Of a stretch of 29,515 nucleotides of DNA, positions 1 to 10,581 are shown piece by piece; position 1 is the stretch's first letter; each line of letters begins with the position of its first letter. The notes below the pieces were generated by a model. It was not told the DNA's origin. It was given only the letters and a program-made list of their open reading frames with translations, and searched no databases. Source of the DNA: Schoenoplectus triqueter (Eukaryota; Streptophyta; Magnoliopsida; Poales; Cyperaceae); assembly GCA_964058805.1 (NCBI GenBank), contig CAXKVV010000950.1, forward strand, positions 1 to 29,515, written 5' to 3'. The position numbers and the translations under genes were made by a program.

Positions 1-19
1 ATGCCTTCTCGGCAGCCAT
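1..19 (-). CDS. Possible start of a minus-strand gene (first 6 codons only)
   Basis: On the minus strand an ATG lies at 19-17 in the context AGCAATGGCTGCC, close to the plant start consensus (AACAATGGC). It reads M-A-A-E-K-A and leaves the window at base 1. The product cannot be identified from six residues. A promoter-like TATA plus CT-rich leader lies on the same strand near 787-865, with a plausible 5' splice donor (GTGAGA) at 755-750 and possible acceptors at about 25-30. This would give a gene with an intron in its 5' leader, a common plant arrangement. The intron and the link to the promoter are inference. On the plus strand the same bases are also open in one frame, so the call is tentative. 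Confidence 0.25.
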
Positions 20-782
20 TGCTCTTGCTTGTGTTGGAATAGTAAATGTATGTTCTCAACTTTTTAATTGTTATAATTATTTTTTCATTGCAAGAACAAT
101 AAAGTACTGTGATTGTTTACTCTTTTTAGATTGAATATTCTTTTAACCGTTATCGTAACATATGATATTACTTATTAGATTAGAAAAAAAAATCATCAAT
201 AGTACATACGGAGATCAACATGATAAAATATTGCAGATAAAAGATGATGAACAAAAAGAAAATACACTGTAAAATATATCTTAAAAATATATATTTATAT
301 TCATTTTTTTCTAAAAAACTTTTTATAGAAAAAAATTATTTTAAATATCTGATTATTTATATATGTTATATTTTTTTTGGAGCGAAGCTCAATAAACAGC
401 CTAGTACATATAAATTAGTATGGAAAATAAAATAAAACTCTGTCCCTTGTAAACTGTTGGAATTACATATGATGAATAACTAAACTTGCCTTTTAGTTGG
501 GAATATAGTATTATACAGATAAGCACCCTTTTATACAATTACAAAGTAGCACAGGATTGGTCTACGTATATTTATGATATAATAGAGGGATCAAAGAGAG
601 CTTTAGCAGAGATACGTATGAGATGGTGTCACTAATTAAATTGCAGTTACAAGCATCCATGCAGTCAAACAGACTTGAAGACAAAGTTAAGTAAAATTGT
701 TGGTTCAAACTTCAAAGGTGAACCGCCTTGAAGTTAGTGGCGCCCTCACTCTCACCGCTGCTCTCTCTGGTAACGGTACAAG

Positions 783-786
<4 letters not shown>
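20..786. other. AT-rich non-coding stretch, possible leader intron of the minus-strand gene
   Basis: This stretch is strongly AT-rich with long A and T runs. An AATAAA hexamer occurs at 98-103 on the plus strand, but no plus-strand gene end leads into it convincingly. The 63-codon open frame at 244-435 is a low-complexity K/I/Y/F string and is not treated as a gene. The slightly GC-richer part at about 716-786 carries the candidate minus-strand donor site. On the minus strand a 32-codon ATG frame begins at about 661 just below that region. It could be an upstream ORF or chance. Confidence 0.4.

Positions 787-825
<39 letters not shown>
787..825. repeat. (AG)n microsatellite
   Basis: About 19.5 perfect AG dinucleotides. 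Read on the minus strand it is a (CT)n tract, a frequent component of plant 5' leaders just downstream of TATA boxes. Nearby short CTCTCTCT/AGAGAG tracts at about 762-768 and 876-896 make the neighbourhood able to fold. Confidence 0.98.
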
Positions 826-829
<4 letters not shown>

Positions 830-865
830 TAAAGAAAAGCAAGAGGTGGCAGTTTGAAATTTATA
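787..865 (-). promoter_or_regulatory. Candidate core promoter with CT-rich leader
   Basis: On the minus strand TATAAAT lies at 865-859. The pure CT tract begins 34 bases downstream at 825, the usual distance from a plant TATA box to the transcription start. Pyrimidine-rich leaders at this position are typical of plant promoters. It points toward the candidate ATG at 19-17. The motif spacing is seen in the sequence; promoter activity is inferred. Confidence 0.3.
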
Positions 866-1310
866 CAAAGAGGCTCAGCTCTCTGTTCAGAGAGTAGCGA
901 TCATCCTGTGTAATTTCTTTCTATTTCAAACACTCACAATTTTGTACTTTAATTACTTGGTAAATGACACTCAATAACTATGTATATCTTACTTTAAAAG
1001 ATTCAAGCATCTCACTATTATTTGTCATATAAACTCATGTTTAAATAACGTTAATTGAATATTTGGAACATACTTACAAATTTATACTGTATATCTAACT
1101 ATATTAAAATTGTAATAAATAAATAAAATTAATAAGAAAAACACATCCCTATTCTATTTGGATTTCCATTAAATTTATTGAAATTCTAACCGGTCAATTT
1201 CAAAATTTTAATATCAAAATTACCAAGATTTTAAACTTACAAAGTTCTTGATGAGCTTAACTAAAAATAAACTTAATCATCTTATAGAATTTCTATATTA
1301 AAATCTTATA
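866..1310. other. AT-rich intergenic sequence
   Basis: I see no convincing coding sequence, RNA gene or transposon. The base composition is A/T-dominated with scattered homopolymer runs. Confidence 0.6.
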
Positions 1311-1507
1311 GGATACACGACTTTTCTATCGTTTGAGTTTTGTAATTATTTATTTCAGATTTTTTAAAGTTGCCACCAAAATAATAATAAAATAATGAAT
1401 ATTTAAATGGATACGCAACTTTTCTATTGTTTGAGTTTTGTAATTATTTATTTCAGATTTTTTTAAGTTTCCATCAAAATAATAATAAAATAATGAATAT
1501 TTAAATG
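1311..1507. repeat. 98-bp tandem duplication
   Basis: Two adjacent copies, 1311-1408 and 1409-1507, differ by only a handful of substitutions (for example ggatacacgac versus ggatacgcaac, and gccaccaaaat versus tccatcaaaat). Each ends in aatgaatatttaaatg. The minus-strand open frame over 1350-1709 is built from this duplicated AT-rich sequence and shows the duplication in its peptide. I do not regard it as a gene. Confidence 0.95.
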
Positions 1508-1972
1508 AAAAATAAGATATTTGAAAAGTCCAAAACAAATAAATGAAAGCTCTAAAATAGGAAAAAAAATTGCATCCTACGAGACTTTGACATAGAAAAT
1601 TTATGAAGCAATATAAATTAATAAGGATTTGAAAATAATTAAGTATATTATTTGGATTAAGCTCACCGAAAGCAAGCATCGGTATATGATTTAATCTTAT
1701 GATCTGCAATTGGAAACAAATAAGAGAGGAAATGAGTTGAGAAGGTGGGTTGCTTCAGTTGGGAGGATGTGCCCCATGGGTGCAGACTACAAAGGCAAGG
1801 GCATCTCCTCTTCCCATAAAAAACAGTAATCTAATAAAGAGTTAGCATCACTGTCAAAACAAAAGTAAAAAAAAATGAGATATGTGTCATCCAGCTAGCT
1901 CTGACCTGGTCAAACAAACATTTGTTTTATGAACCCATAGTGAATGATGATCTGACTTTTTGTGCACTGCAG
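1508..1972. other. Non-coding stretch with a GC-richer patch
   Basis: AT-rich sequence apart from about 1735-1820, which is noticeably richer in G and C and could be a remnant of genic sequence. Within that patch GGAGGATGTGCCC and GGGCATCTCC can pair imperfectly around a loop of about 25 bases. I cannot match it to a known microRNA. A 7-bp inverted repeat (aaacaaa / tttgttt) sits at 1912-1927. Confidence 0.4.
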
Positions 1973-2078
1973 CATTCCCAAAAAAGAGATGTAATAAGAA
2001 GAAGCACGAGTTTGGATCAATATTTGAGTTTTAATGAGTATATGAACATTGTCCAGAAATTGGTGTCCCGCTGTACAG
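1973..2078 (+). CDS. Candidate isolated internal exon, product unrecognised
   Basis: A 106-bp segment is bounded by a strong plant acceptor (pyrimidine-rich ttttTGTGCACTGCAG ending at 1972, with a branch-like tctgac upstream) and a strong donor (ACAG/GTAATT, GT at 2079-2080). Only one of the three plus frames is open across it. It encodes 35 residues plus one base, starting HSQKRDV, with RRSTSLDQYL in the middle and NIVQKLVSRCT at the end. The composition is mixed and charged, unlike the low-complexity chance frames around it. I see no partner exons with comparable signals, so it may be a stray exon, a pseudogene fragment or a gene piece captured by a transposon. The family is not recognised. 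An ATG frame running through it from 1922 to 2110 exists, but the splice signals argue for an exon rather than a small single-exon gene. Confidence 0.3.
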
Positions 2079-2510
2079 GTAATTTCACTGGATTTGTGTA
2101 TGATCCGTAGTTCGTTCACGTTTGATGTTTGACTAAATTAATGTTCGGAGTCTTGTAATTAATATGTTATTTCAATATATATGTAAATTTATTCATGTCA
2201 ATGTACTACGACCACCAAAATAATTGCTTAAACGAAGATAGAATGCAGTACAAATTGTAGTACTACTGTGCGTGTATTAGAGAAGAAATCAGCAAGTACC
2301 ATCGAAGCTATATATGTATCAGGTACTATCCAATGTGTCTTTGAGCATTTGGTTCAAGATCTACCGATTTAATCGTCGTTTAATTATTATATATTGGAGA
2401 ACCAGAATAATTTAGAGGCGCCTCGGTCGAGCAGCTCGATCTCCAACATGATTGAAATTTTTATGTTCCAAATTGAATAAATTTTTTTTTAGCGGAGTCT
2501 ATACATAATT

Positions 2511-2530
2511 TATATATATATATATATATA
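2511..2530. repeat. (TA)10 microsatellite
   Basis: Ten uninterrupted TA dinucleotides. Confidence 0.98.
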
Positions 2531-2542
2531 GTGTTATTAAGC

Positions 2543-2561
2543 TCACGGAATACATCCGTGA
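2543..2561. repeat. Short perfect inverted repeat
   Basis: TCACGGA and TCCGTGA are separated by five bases (ATACA), a perfect 7-bp stem. Its role is unknown. It may be a leftover of a small transposon end. Confidence 0.85.
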
Positions 2562-2710
2562 AATTAGCTCAAAAAGTATATATCAAATGATCTTTAAATT
2601 TTGATTTTTCACTCTCATTAAATTCTTCATATTGAAATCTCGTGAGTACCAAAATTTGAGAAATTTTGAGTTTTCTAAGTCACTCTTTTTTAATTTTTGA
2701 AAATCAGCTC

Positions 2711-2741
2711 TACAAATAATAATAAATATTCATTATTTGTA
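2711..2741. repeat. AT-rich hairpin at the array edge
   Basis: TACAAATAAT at 2711-2720 and ATTATTTGTA at 2732-2741 form a perfect 10-bp stem around an 11-base loop. It ends a few bases before the satellite begins. Confidence 0.85.
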
Positions 2742-2794
2742 CATTACTTTCAAAATATTGAAAAACTGAAATAACTTTTTTAAACAGCAGATTC

Positions 2795-2797
2795 TAA
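2795..2797. repeat. MITE target-site duplication, left (TAA)
   Basis: TAA directly adjoins the left GAGCATC terminus and is repeated at 3074-3076. In the uninterrupted satellite consensus this TAA occurs once. Confidence 0.8.
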
Positions 2798-3073
2798 GAG
2801 CATCCGCATCGGTGTCGATTGTCAAAATTAAATTTGTATGTCACGTCATCAAATTGATAATTTATTTTAAGAGTGGCATCCCTGAATAGAATGAAATTGT
2901 CAAAATGGCACTTTCATAATTAATTTTTTGCTCCTGCGCAAACGTGGCTTGTCAAATGGACTGTCAAATTTAGACAATTGTCTAACTTTACCTAGTCTCT
3001 GCATTCCTTAAATTTAAATGACAATTGTCAAATTAGATTTGACAGTCAATTTGACAATGGGATGCAGATGCTC
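2798..3073. mobile_element. Tourist-like MITE (PIF/Harbinger type), 276 bp
   Basis: The terminal inverted repeats start GAGCATCCGCATC on the left and GAGCATCTGCATC on the right (reverse complement), with weaker similarity continuing about 30 bp through tgtcaaa motifs. The 3-bp direct repeat TAA at 2795-2797 and 3074-3076 is the target duplication expected of PIF/Harbinger elements. There is no coding capacity, so it depends on a transposase made elsewhere. Removing the element and one TAA rejoins gcagattctaa to tacatcttactta, which matches the satellite block gcagtttctaatgcatcttactta. The element therefore jumped into an existing monomer. Family assignment rests on TIR and TSD features only. 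Confidence 0.85.
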
Positions 3074-3076
3074 TAA
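3074..3076. repeat. MITE target-site duplication, right (TAA)
   Basis: Second copy of the TAA target, directly after the right terminus GATGCTC. Confidence 0.8.
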
Positions 3077-3957
3077 TACATCTTACTTATGTTTTGTGAA
3101 AAATTAATATCATGGAATAATTAGGAGTAAATTGGATAATCTTCTAATTGGATAATATCAATCAAAATTAGATAATCTTCTAATTGGCATAATTAGAAGT
3201 AATTATATTAATTTTTCACGAAATTATGTGCAGTCGTGAGGCAGAAAAAAGTTAAAAATCTCAAATAACCAGTTTAAACAGCGCAGTTTCTAATTAATCT
3301 GACTTTTATTTTGATAAAAATTAGTGTCGTCGAATATTCATATGGACATGTTAATTGGATAACCTTATAATAGGCACAGTTAAGAGTAATTATATTAATT
3401 TGTACGAAATTATGTGTTGCTATGCGGCCAAAAAAATTTAAAAACTCAACCAACATATTTAAACATTTATTTTTAATGCATCTTACTTATGTTTTGTACA
3501 AAATTAGTGTCATACAATATTTTATATTAATATTTTAATTGGACAATCATATAATAGACATATTTAGGAGTAAATTATATTAATTTCTAAGAAAATATGT
3601 GTAGTTATGCGGCCAAAAATTTTGAAAAACTCAAACAACTTGTTTAAACAGTTGTTTTTAATGCATCATATTTATGTTTTGTGAAAAATTAGTGTCGTAG
3701 AATGTTCATATTGAAGTATTAATTAGATAATCTTCTAATATGCTGAATTACAAGTAACTATATTAATTTTTATGAAATTTTGTGCAGTTATGAGGCAAAA
3801 ATATTGAAAATCTTAAACAATAATTTCTAATTAATTTGACTTTTGTTTTGCAAAAAAAATAGTGTCGTGCAATATTTATATTGAAGTGTTAATTGAGTAA
3901 TCTTATAATATATATAATTAAAAATAATTTTATTAATTTTAATAAAATTATGTTTAG

Positions 3958-5160
3958 TTACGCGGCCAAAATTTTTGAAAAAACTGAACCAACACATTTA
4001 AATAGTAGTTTTTAATGCATCTTACTTATGTTTATGTAAAATAATTATCCTAGAATATTTATATTGATGTTTTAATTATACAATCCTATAATAAGCATAT
4101 TTATGAGTAATTATATTAATTTATAAGAAATTTTGTGTTGTTATGCGGCCAAAAATTTTAAAAAACTCAAACAACTTGTTTAAACAGTTATTTTTAATGA
4201 ATCTTACTTATGATTTGTGTAAAATTAGTGTCGTTGAATATTCATATTAATATTTTGATTGATCAATCTTATAGATATAATTAGAAGTAATTATATCAAT
4301 TTGTAAGAATTTATATGTAGTTATGCGGCTAAAAATTTTAAAAAATTCAAACAACTTGTTTAAACAGTTATTTTCAATGCATCATACTTATTTTTTGTGC
4401 AAAATTAGTGTCATACAATGTATATCGAAGTGATAATTAGATAATATTTTAATAGGCATAATTATAAATAATTATATTATTTTTTATAAAATTATGTGTT
4501 GTAATGAGGCCAAACATATTGAAAACCTCAAACTACTTTTTTAAATAGTAGTTTCTAATGTATTTTTACTTATATTTTGTGCATATTATATGTCGTAGAA
4601 TATGAATATCAAAGTTTTAATTAGAAAATCTTATAATAAACATATTCAGGAGTAATTATATTAATTTATAAGAAATTATGTGTAGCTATGCGGCCAAAGA
4701 TTTAAGGAAACTCAAATAACTTAATTAAACAACTATTTTTGAAGCAAATTACTTATGTTGTGCAAAATTAGCGTCGTAGAATGTTTAAATTATAGTTCTA
4801 ATTGGATAATAATTTATGAGGCATAACTAGGAGTGATTATATTAATTTTTATGAAATAATCTATAATTATGATGCCAAAAAATTAAAAAAAATTACAAAC
4901 AACATTTTAAAATAGCAGTATCTAATGTATCTTACTTATGTTTTATGTAAAATTAGCGTCATAGGATATTCATATTAAAGTGTTAACTGGACAATATTAT
5001 AATAGAAATCATTACAAATAATTATATTAATTCGTAAGAAATTATATGTGATTATACTGTCCAAAATTTTATAAAACTCAAACATCTTCTTTAAACATCT
5101 ATTTTTATAGCATCTTCCTTATGTTTTGTGCAAAACTAGTTTGATAGAATATTTATATCA
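3958..5160. repeat. Diverged colinear copy of the A-H series, with an F/G fusion
   Basis: Monomers at 3958, 4141, 4321, 4502, 4686, 4868 and 5052 match HOR monomers A, B, C, D, E, F/G and H in order. Type-specific marks include tcctagaatat and caaccaaca in A, attttgatt and atatcaattt in B, gataattagataat in C, gccaaacatattg in D, ctatgcggccaaagat in E and gattatactgtccaaaa in H. The monomer at 4868 begins like F but ends like G (tgttttatgtaaaatta, cataggatattcat, attcgtaagaaattat). It is therefore a fusion, and this copy has seven monomers instead of eight. Confidence 0.8.
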
Positions 5161-6197
5161 AAGTGTTAATTGGATATATTTTAATAGACATAATTAGAAT
5201 TGTTGAAAAACTAAAACAACTTGTTTCAACAATAATTTCTAATGTATCTTATTTATGTTTTATAAAAAATAATATCGTAGAATATTAATATCAATCTAAA
5301 TTGGATAATCTTCTAATTAGCATAATTAGGAGTAATTATATTAATTTTCATGAAATTATGTGCAGTTATGAGAAAGAAAAAAGTTAAAAATCTCAAAGAA
5401 CCTGTTTAAACGGTAGTTTCTAATTAATCTGATTTTTGTTTTGACAAAAAATAGTGTCATAGAATATTCATATCGATGTGTTAATTGGACAACCTTATAA
5501 TAGACACAATTAAGAGTAATTATATTAATTTATACGAAACTATGTGTTACTACTCGGCCAAATTTTTTTGAAAACTCAACTAACATATTTAAACAACTGT
5601 TTTTGTGCATCTAACTTATGTTCCGTATAAAATTAGTGTCATACAATATTCATATTGATATTTTATTGGACAATCTTATAATAGACATGTTTAGGAGTAA
5701 TTATATTAATTTGGAAGAAATTGTGTGTAGTTATGCAACCAAAATTTTGAAAAACTCAAACAACATATTTAAATAGCAGTTTACAATGCTTCATTAGGAA
5801 TTATTATATCAATTTGCAAGAAATTTTGTGTTGTTATGCGGCCAAAAATTTTAAAACACTCAAACAACTTATTTAAATTGTTATTTTTAATGCATTATAC
5901 TTATGTTTTGTGCAAAATTAGTGTTGTAGAATATTCATATTGATGTTTTAATTGGATAATGTTATAATAGGCATACTTAGAAGTAATTATATCAATTTCC
6001 AAGAAATTCTATGTAGTTATGCGGCCAAAAATAAAAAATAAAAACTCAAACAACTTGTTTAAACAACGGTTTCTAATTAATTTGACTTTTATTTTGTGAA
6101 AAAGTAGTGTCATAGAATATTCTTATCGAAGTGTTAATTGGACAATCTTATAATAGACACAATTAAGAGTAATTTCATTAATTTGTACGAAATTCTG

Positions 6198-7659
6198 TTT
6201 AGTAATGCGACCAAGAAGTTTGAAAAACTCAACCAACATATCTTAATAGCAGTTTTTAATCCATATTACTTATCTTTTGTGAAATATTAGTGTCCTAGAA
6301 TATTCATATTGATATTTAAATTGGACAATTCTATAATAGGTATATTTAGGAGTAATTATATTAATTTGCAAGAAATTGTGTGTTGTTATGCGATCAAAAA
6401 CGTTAAAAACTCAAACAGCTTGTTTAAACAGCTGTTTTTAATGCATCTTACGGATGTTTTGTCAAAAGCTAGTGTCGTAGAAAATTTATATTGATATTTT
6501 GATTGGACAATCTTATAATAGACATATTAAAAAGCAATTATATCAATTTACAAGAAATTAAATATAGTTATGCGGCCAAAAGAATTTAAAAACTCAAACA
6601 ACTCGCTTAAACAGCTATTTTTAACGCATCTAGCTGAAGTTTTGTGCAAAATTAGTGTCTTAGAATAATCATATAGAAGTGTTAATTAGATAATCCTCTA
6701 TTAGGCATAATAATGAGTAATTATTTTATTTTTTACGAAATTATGTTTTGTTATAAGGCGAAACATATTGAAAAACTCAATCTACTTTTTAAATAGTAGT
6801 TTCAAATGCATCTTACTTATATTTTTGAGAAAATTTGTGTCCTACAATATTAATATCGAAGTTTTAAATGGTAAATCTTATAATAGGCATATTTATGAGT
6901 AATTATATTAATTTATGAGAAATTATGTGTAGCTATGCGGCCAAAGATTTTACGAAACTCAAATAACTTAATTAAACAGCTGTTTTTGAAGCATATTACT
7001 TAGGTGTTGTGCAAAATTAACGTCGTAGAATGTTCAAATTAATGTTTTAATTGGATAATCCATTAAGAGGCACAATTAGTAGTGATTATATTAGTTTTTA
7101 CGAAATAATCTATAGTTATGAGGCCAAAAAATTTAAGAAATCCAAACATCATGTTTAAATAGCAGTTTTCAATGCATCTTACTTATGTTTTTATGAAAAT
7201 TAGTATCGTAAAATATTCATATCGAAGTACTAATTGAACAATCTTATAATATACATGATTAGAAAAAAATATATTAATTTGTATGAAATTATGTGTTGTT
7301 ATGCGGCCAAATGTTTTGAAAAACTCAAACAACTTGTTCAACCAGCTGTCTCCAATGTATTTTACTTATGTTTTATGTGAAGTTAGTGTCGTAGGACATT
7401 CATATCAATGTGTTTATTTTAGAATCATATTATAGATATAATTATAAGTAATTATATTAATTCGTAAGAAATTATGTGTGATTATGCGGTCCAAAATTTT
7501 GAATAACTCAAACAACTTCTTTAGACAGCTATTTTTAAAGCATCTTCCTTATGTTTTGTGCAAAATTGGTGTCATAAAATGTTCATATCGAAGTGTTAAT
7601 CGGACAATCTTATAATAGACACAATTAAGAGTAATTTTATTAATTTGTATGAAATTCTG
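6198..7659. repeat. HOR unit 1 (left edge unit)
   Basis: 1462 bp. It opens with tttagtaatgcgacc instead of ttaagttatggggcc and is the most diverged full-length unit on the left. It carries the edge form taggagtaatt...ttgcaagaaat in monomer A, also seen only in unit 13. Monomer G has the tgtttattttagaatc form shared with unit 2. Monomer B keeps an intact AAACAGCTGTTT palindrome (6426-6437), lost in the other units. Confidence 0.93.
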
Positions 7660-9120
7660 TTAAGTTATGGGGCCAAGAAGTTTGAAAAACTCAACCAACA
7701 TATCTTAATAGCAGTTTTTAATCCATATTACTTATCTTTTGTGAAATATTAGTGTCCTAGAATATTCATATTGATATTTAAATTGGACAATTCTATAATA
7801 GGTATATTTCGGAGTAATTATATTAATTTAAAAGAAATTGTGTGTTGTTATGCGACCAAAAAATTTAGAAACTCAAACAACTGGTTTAAACAGCTTTTTT
7901 TAATGCATCTTACTTATGTTTTGTCAAAACTAGTGTCGTAGAAAATTCATATTGATATTTTGATTGGACAATCTTATAATAGCCATACTAAAAAGCAATT
8001 TTATCAATTTACAAAAAATTATATATAGTTATGCGGCCAAAAAAATTTAAAAACTCAAACAACTCACTTAAACAGCTATTTTTAACGCATCTAGCTGAAG
8101 TTTTGTGCAAAATTAGTGTCTTAGAATAATCATATAGAAGTGTTAATTAGATAATCCTCTATTAGGCATAATAATGAGTAATTATTTTATTTTTTACGAA
8201 ATTATGTGTTGTTATAAGGCGAAACATATTGAAAAACTCAATCTACTTTTTAAATAGTAGTTTCGAATGCATCTTACTTATGTTTTTGAGAAAATTTGTG
8301 TCCTAGAATATTAATATCGAAGTTTTAAATGGTAAACCTTATAATAGGCATATTTATGAGTAATTATATTAATTTATGAGAAATTATGTGTAGCTACGCA
8401 GCCAAAGAATTTAAGAAACTCAAATAACTTAATTAAACAGCTGTTTTTGAAGCATATTACTTAGGTGTTGTGCAAAATTAGCTTCGTAGAATGTTCAAAT
8501 TAATGTTTTAATTGGATAATCCATTAAGAGGCACAATTAGTAGTGATTATATTAGTTTTTACGAAATAATCTGTAGTTATGAGGCCAAAAAATTTAAGAA
8601 ATCCAAACATCATGTTTAAATAGCAGTTTTCAATGCATCTTACTTAAGTTTTTATGAAAATTAGTATCGTAAAATATTCATATCGAAGTACTAATTGTAC
8701 AATCTTATAATATACATGATTAGAAAAAATTATATTAATTTGTATGAAATTATGTGTTGTTATGCGGCCAAATGTTTTGAAAAACTCAAACAACTTGTTC
8801 AACCAGCTGTCTCCAATGTATTTTACTTATGTTTTATGTGAAGTTAGTGTCGTAGGACATTCATATCAATGTGTTTATTTTAGAATCATATTATAGATAT
8901 AATTACAAGTAATTATATTAATTCGTAAGAAATTATGTGTGATTATGCGGTCCAAAATTTTGAATAACTCAAACAACTTCTTTAGACAGCTATTTTTAAA
9001 GCATCTTCCTTATGTTTTGTGCAAAATTAGTGTCATAAAATATTCATATCGAAGTGTTAATCGGACAATCTTATAATAGACACAATTAAGAGTAATTTTA
9101 TTAATTTGTATGAAATTCTG
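7660..9120. repeat. HOR unit 2
   Basis: 1461 bp. It is the first unit with the standard inner form tcggagtaatt...tttaaaagaaat in monomer A. G still has tgtttattttagaatc as in unit 1. F has cattaagagg. Confidence 0.96.
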
Positions 9121-10581
9121 TTAAGTTATGGGGCCAAGAAGTTTGAAAAACTCAACCAACATATCTTAATAGCAGTTTTTAATCCATATTACTTATCTTT
9201 TGTGAAATATTAGTGTCCTAGAATATTCATATTGATATTTAAATTGGACAATTCTATAATAGGTATATTTCGGAGTAATTATATTAATTTAAAAGAAATT
9301 GTGTGTTGTTATGCGACCAAAAAATTTAGAAACTCAAACAACTGGTTTAAACAGCTTTTTTTAATGCATCTTACTTATGTTTTGTCAAAACTAGTGTCGT
9401 AGAAAATTCATATTGATATTTTGATTGGACAATCTTATAATAGCCATACTAAAAAGCAATTTTATCAATTTACAAAAAATTGTATATAGTTATGCGGCCA
9501 AAAAAATTTAAAAACTCAAACAACTCGCTTAAACAACTATTTTTAACGCATCTAGCTGAAGTTTTGTGCAAAATTAGTGTCTTAGAATAATCATATAGAA
9601 GTGTTAATTAGATAATCCTCTATTAGGCATAATAATGAGTAATTATTTTATTTTTTACGAAATTATGTGTTGTTATAAGGCGAAACATATTGAAAAACTC
9701 AATCTACTTTTTAAATAGTAGTTTCGAATGCATCTTACTTATGTTTTTGAGAAAATTTGTGTCCTAGAATATTAATATCGAAGTTTTAAATGGTAAACCT
9801 TATAATAGGCATATTTATGAGTAATTATATTAATTTATGAGAAATTATGTGTAGCTACGCAGCCAAAGAATTTCAGAAACTCAAATAACTTAATTAAACA
9901 GCTGTTTTTGAAGCATATTACTTAGGTGTTGTGCAAAATTAGCGTCGTAGAATGTTCAAATTAATGTTTTAATTGGATAATCCATTAAGAGGCACAATTA
10001 GTAGTGATTATATTAGTTTTTACGAAATAATCTGTAGTTATGAGGCCAAAAAATTTAAGAAATCTAAACATCATGTTTAAATAGCAGCTTTCAATGCATC
10101 TTACTTATGTTTTTATGAAAATTAGTATCGTAAAATATTCATATCGAAGTACTAATTGTACAATCTTATAATATACATGATTAGAAAAAATTATATTAAT
10201 TTGTATGAAATTATGTGTTGTTATGCGGCCAAATATTTTGAAAAACTCAAACAACTTGTTCAACCAGCTGTCTCCAATGTATTTTACTTATGTTTTAAGT
10301 GAAATTAGTGTCGTAGGACATTCATATCAAAGTGTTAATTATAGAATCATATTATAGATATAATTTGAAGTAATTATATTAATTCGTAAGAAATTATGTG
10401 TGATTATGCGGTCCAAAATTTTGAATAACTCAAACAACTTCTTTAGACAGCTATTTTTAAAGCATCTTCCTTATGTTTTGTGCAAAATTAGTGTCATAAA
10501 ATGTTCATATCGAAGTGTTAATCGGACAATCTTATAATAGACACAATTAAGAGTAATTTTATTAATTTGTATGAAATTCTG
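9121..10581. repeat. HOR unit 3
   Basis: 1461 bp. G switches to gttaattatagaatc. Private changes include aatttgaagtaatt in G and agcagctttc in F. F has cattaagagg and atgaaaatta. Confidence 0.96.

Larger units (their letters stand above)
2079..2744. other. AT-rich sequence between candidate exon and satellite
   Basis: No gene is supported. It contains a (TA)10 tract, a perfect 7-bp stem hairpin and a 10-bp stem hairpin, listed separately, plus a small GC-richer spot near 2415-2450 (gaggcgcctcggtcgagcag). The final hairpin lies immediately outside the first recognisable satellite bases. Confidence 0.5.
2745..6109. repeat. Left flank: diverged satellite
   Basis: Older satellite with clear monomer periodicity but strong divergence between neighbours. 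Monomer boxes lie near 3234, 3420, 3605, 3788, 3958, 4141, 4321, 4502, 4686, 4868, 5052, 5365, 5550, 5731, 5833 and 6018. The types at 3234-3788 and 5365-6018 (X types, several with a ctaattaatctgactttt block) are not part of the HOR. The block 3958-5160 is a diverged copy of the HOR series. Truncated monomers are visible: about 50 bp is missing near 5199 and about 80 bp near 5795. This is what unequal exchange or slippage in an ageing array edge produces. Confidence 0.92.

Noticed and set aside
3..119. Plus-strand open reading from base 3 (AFSAAIALACVGIVNV) followed by AATAAA at 98
   Set aside because: It could be a gene end, but the open frame runs through AT-rich sequence past the polyadenylation-like hexamer without a sensible stop. 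The minus-strand start context fits slightly better.
244..435. 63-codon plus-strand open frame
   Set aside because: Composition is almost only K, I, Y, F, L and N from AT-rich DNA; it has no recognisable domain and no leader signals.
1350..1709. 119-codon minus-strand open frame
   Set aside because: It spans the 98-bp tandem duplication and reads the duplicated AT-rich sequence twice. It looks like chance openness.
1735..1820. microRNA-like hairpin in the GC-richer patch
   Set aside because: Pairing between the GGAGGATGTGCCC and GGGCATCTCC arms is short and imperfect, and no known microRNA sequence is recognised.
1910..2119. 69-codon minus-strand open frame
   Set aside because: It is the antisense shadow of the better-supported plus-strand exon at 1973-2078.
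3274..6494. Open frames at 3274-3456 (minus) and 6309-6494 (plus)
   Set aside because: Both lie within satellite monomers. The frames are not maintained in neighbouring copies, so they are not genes.
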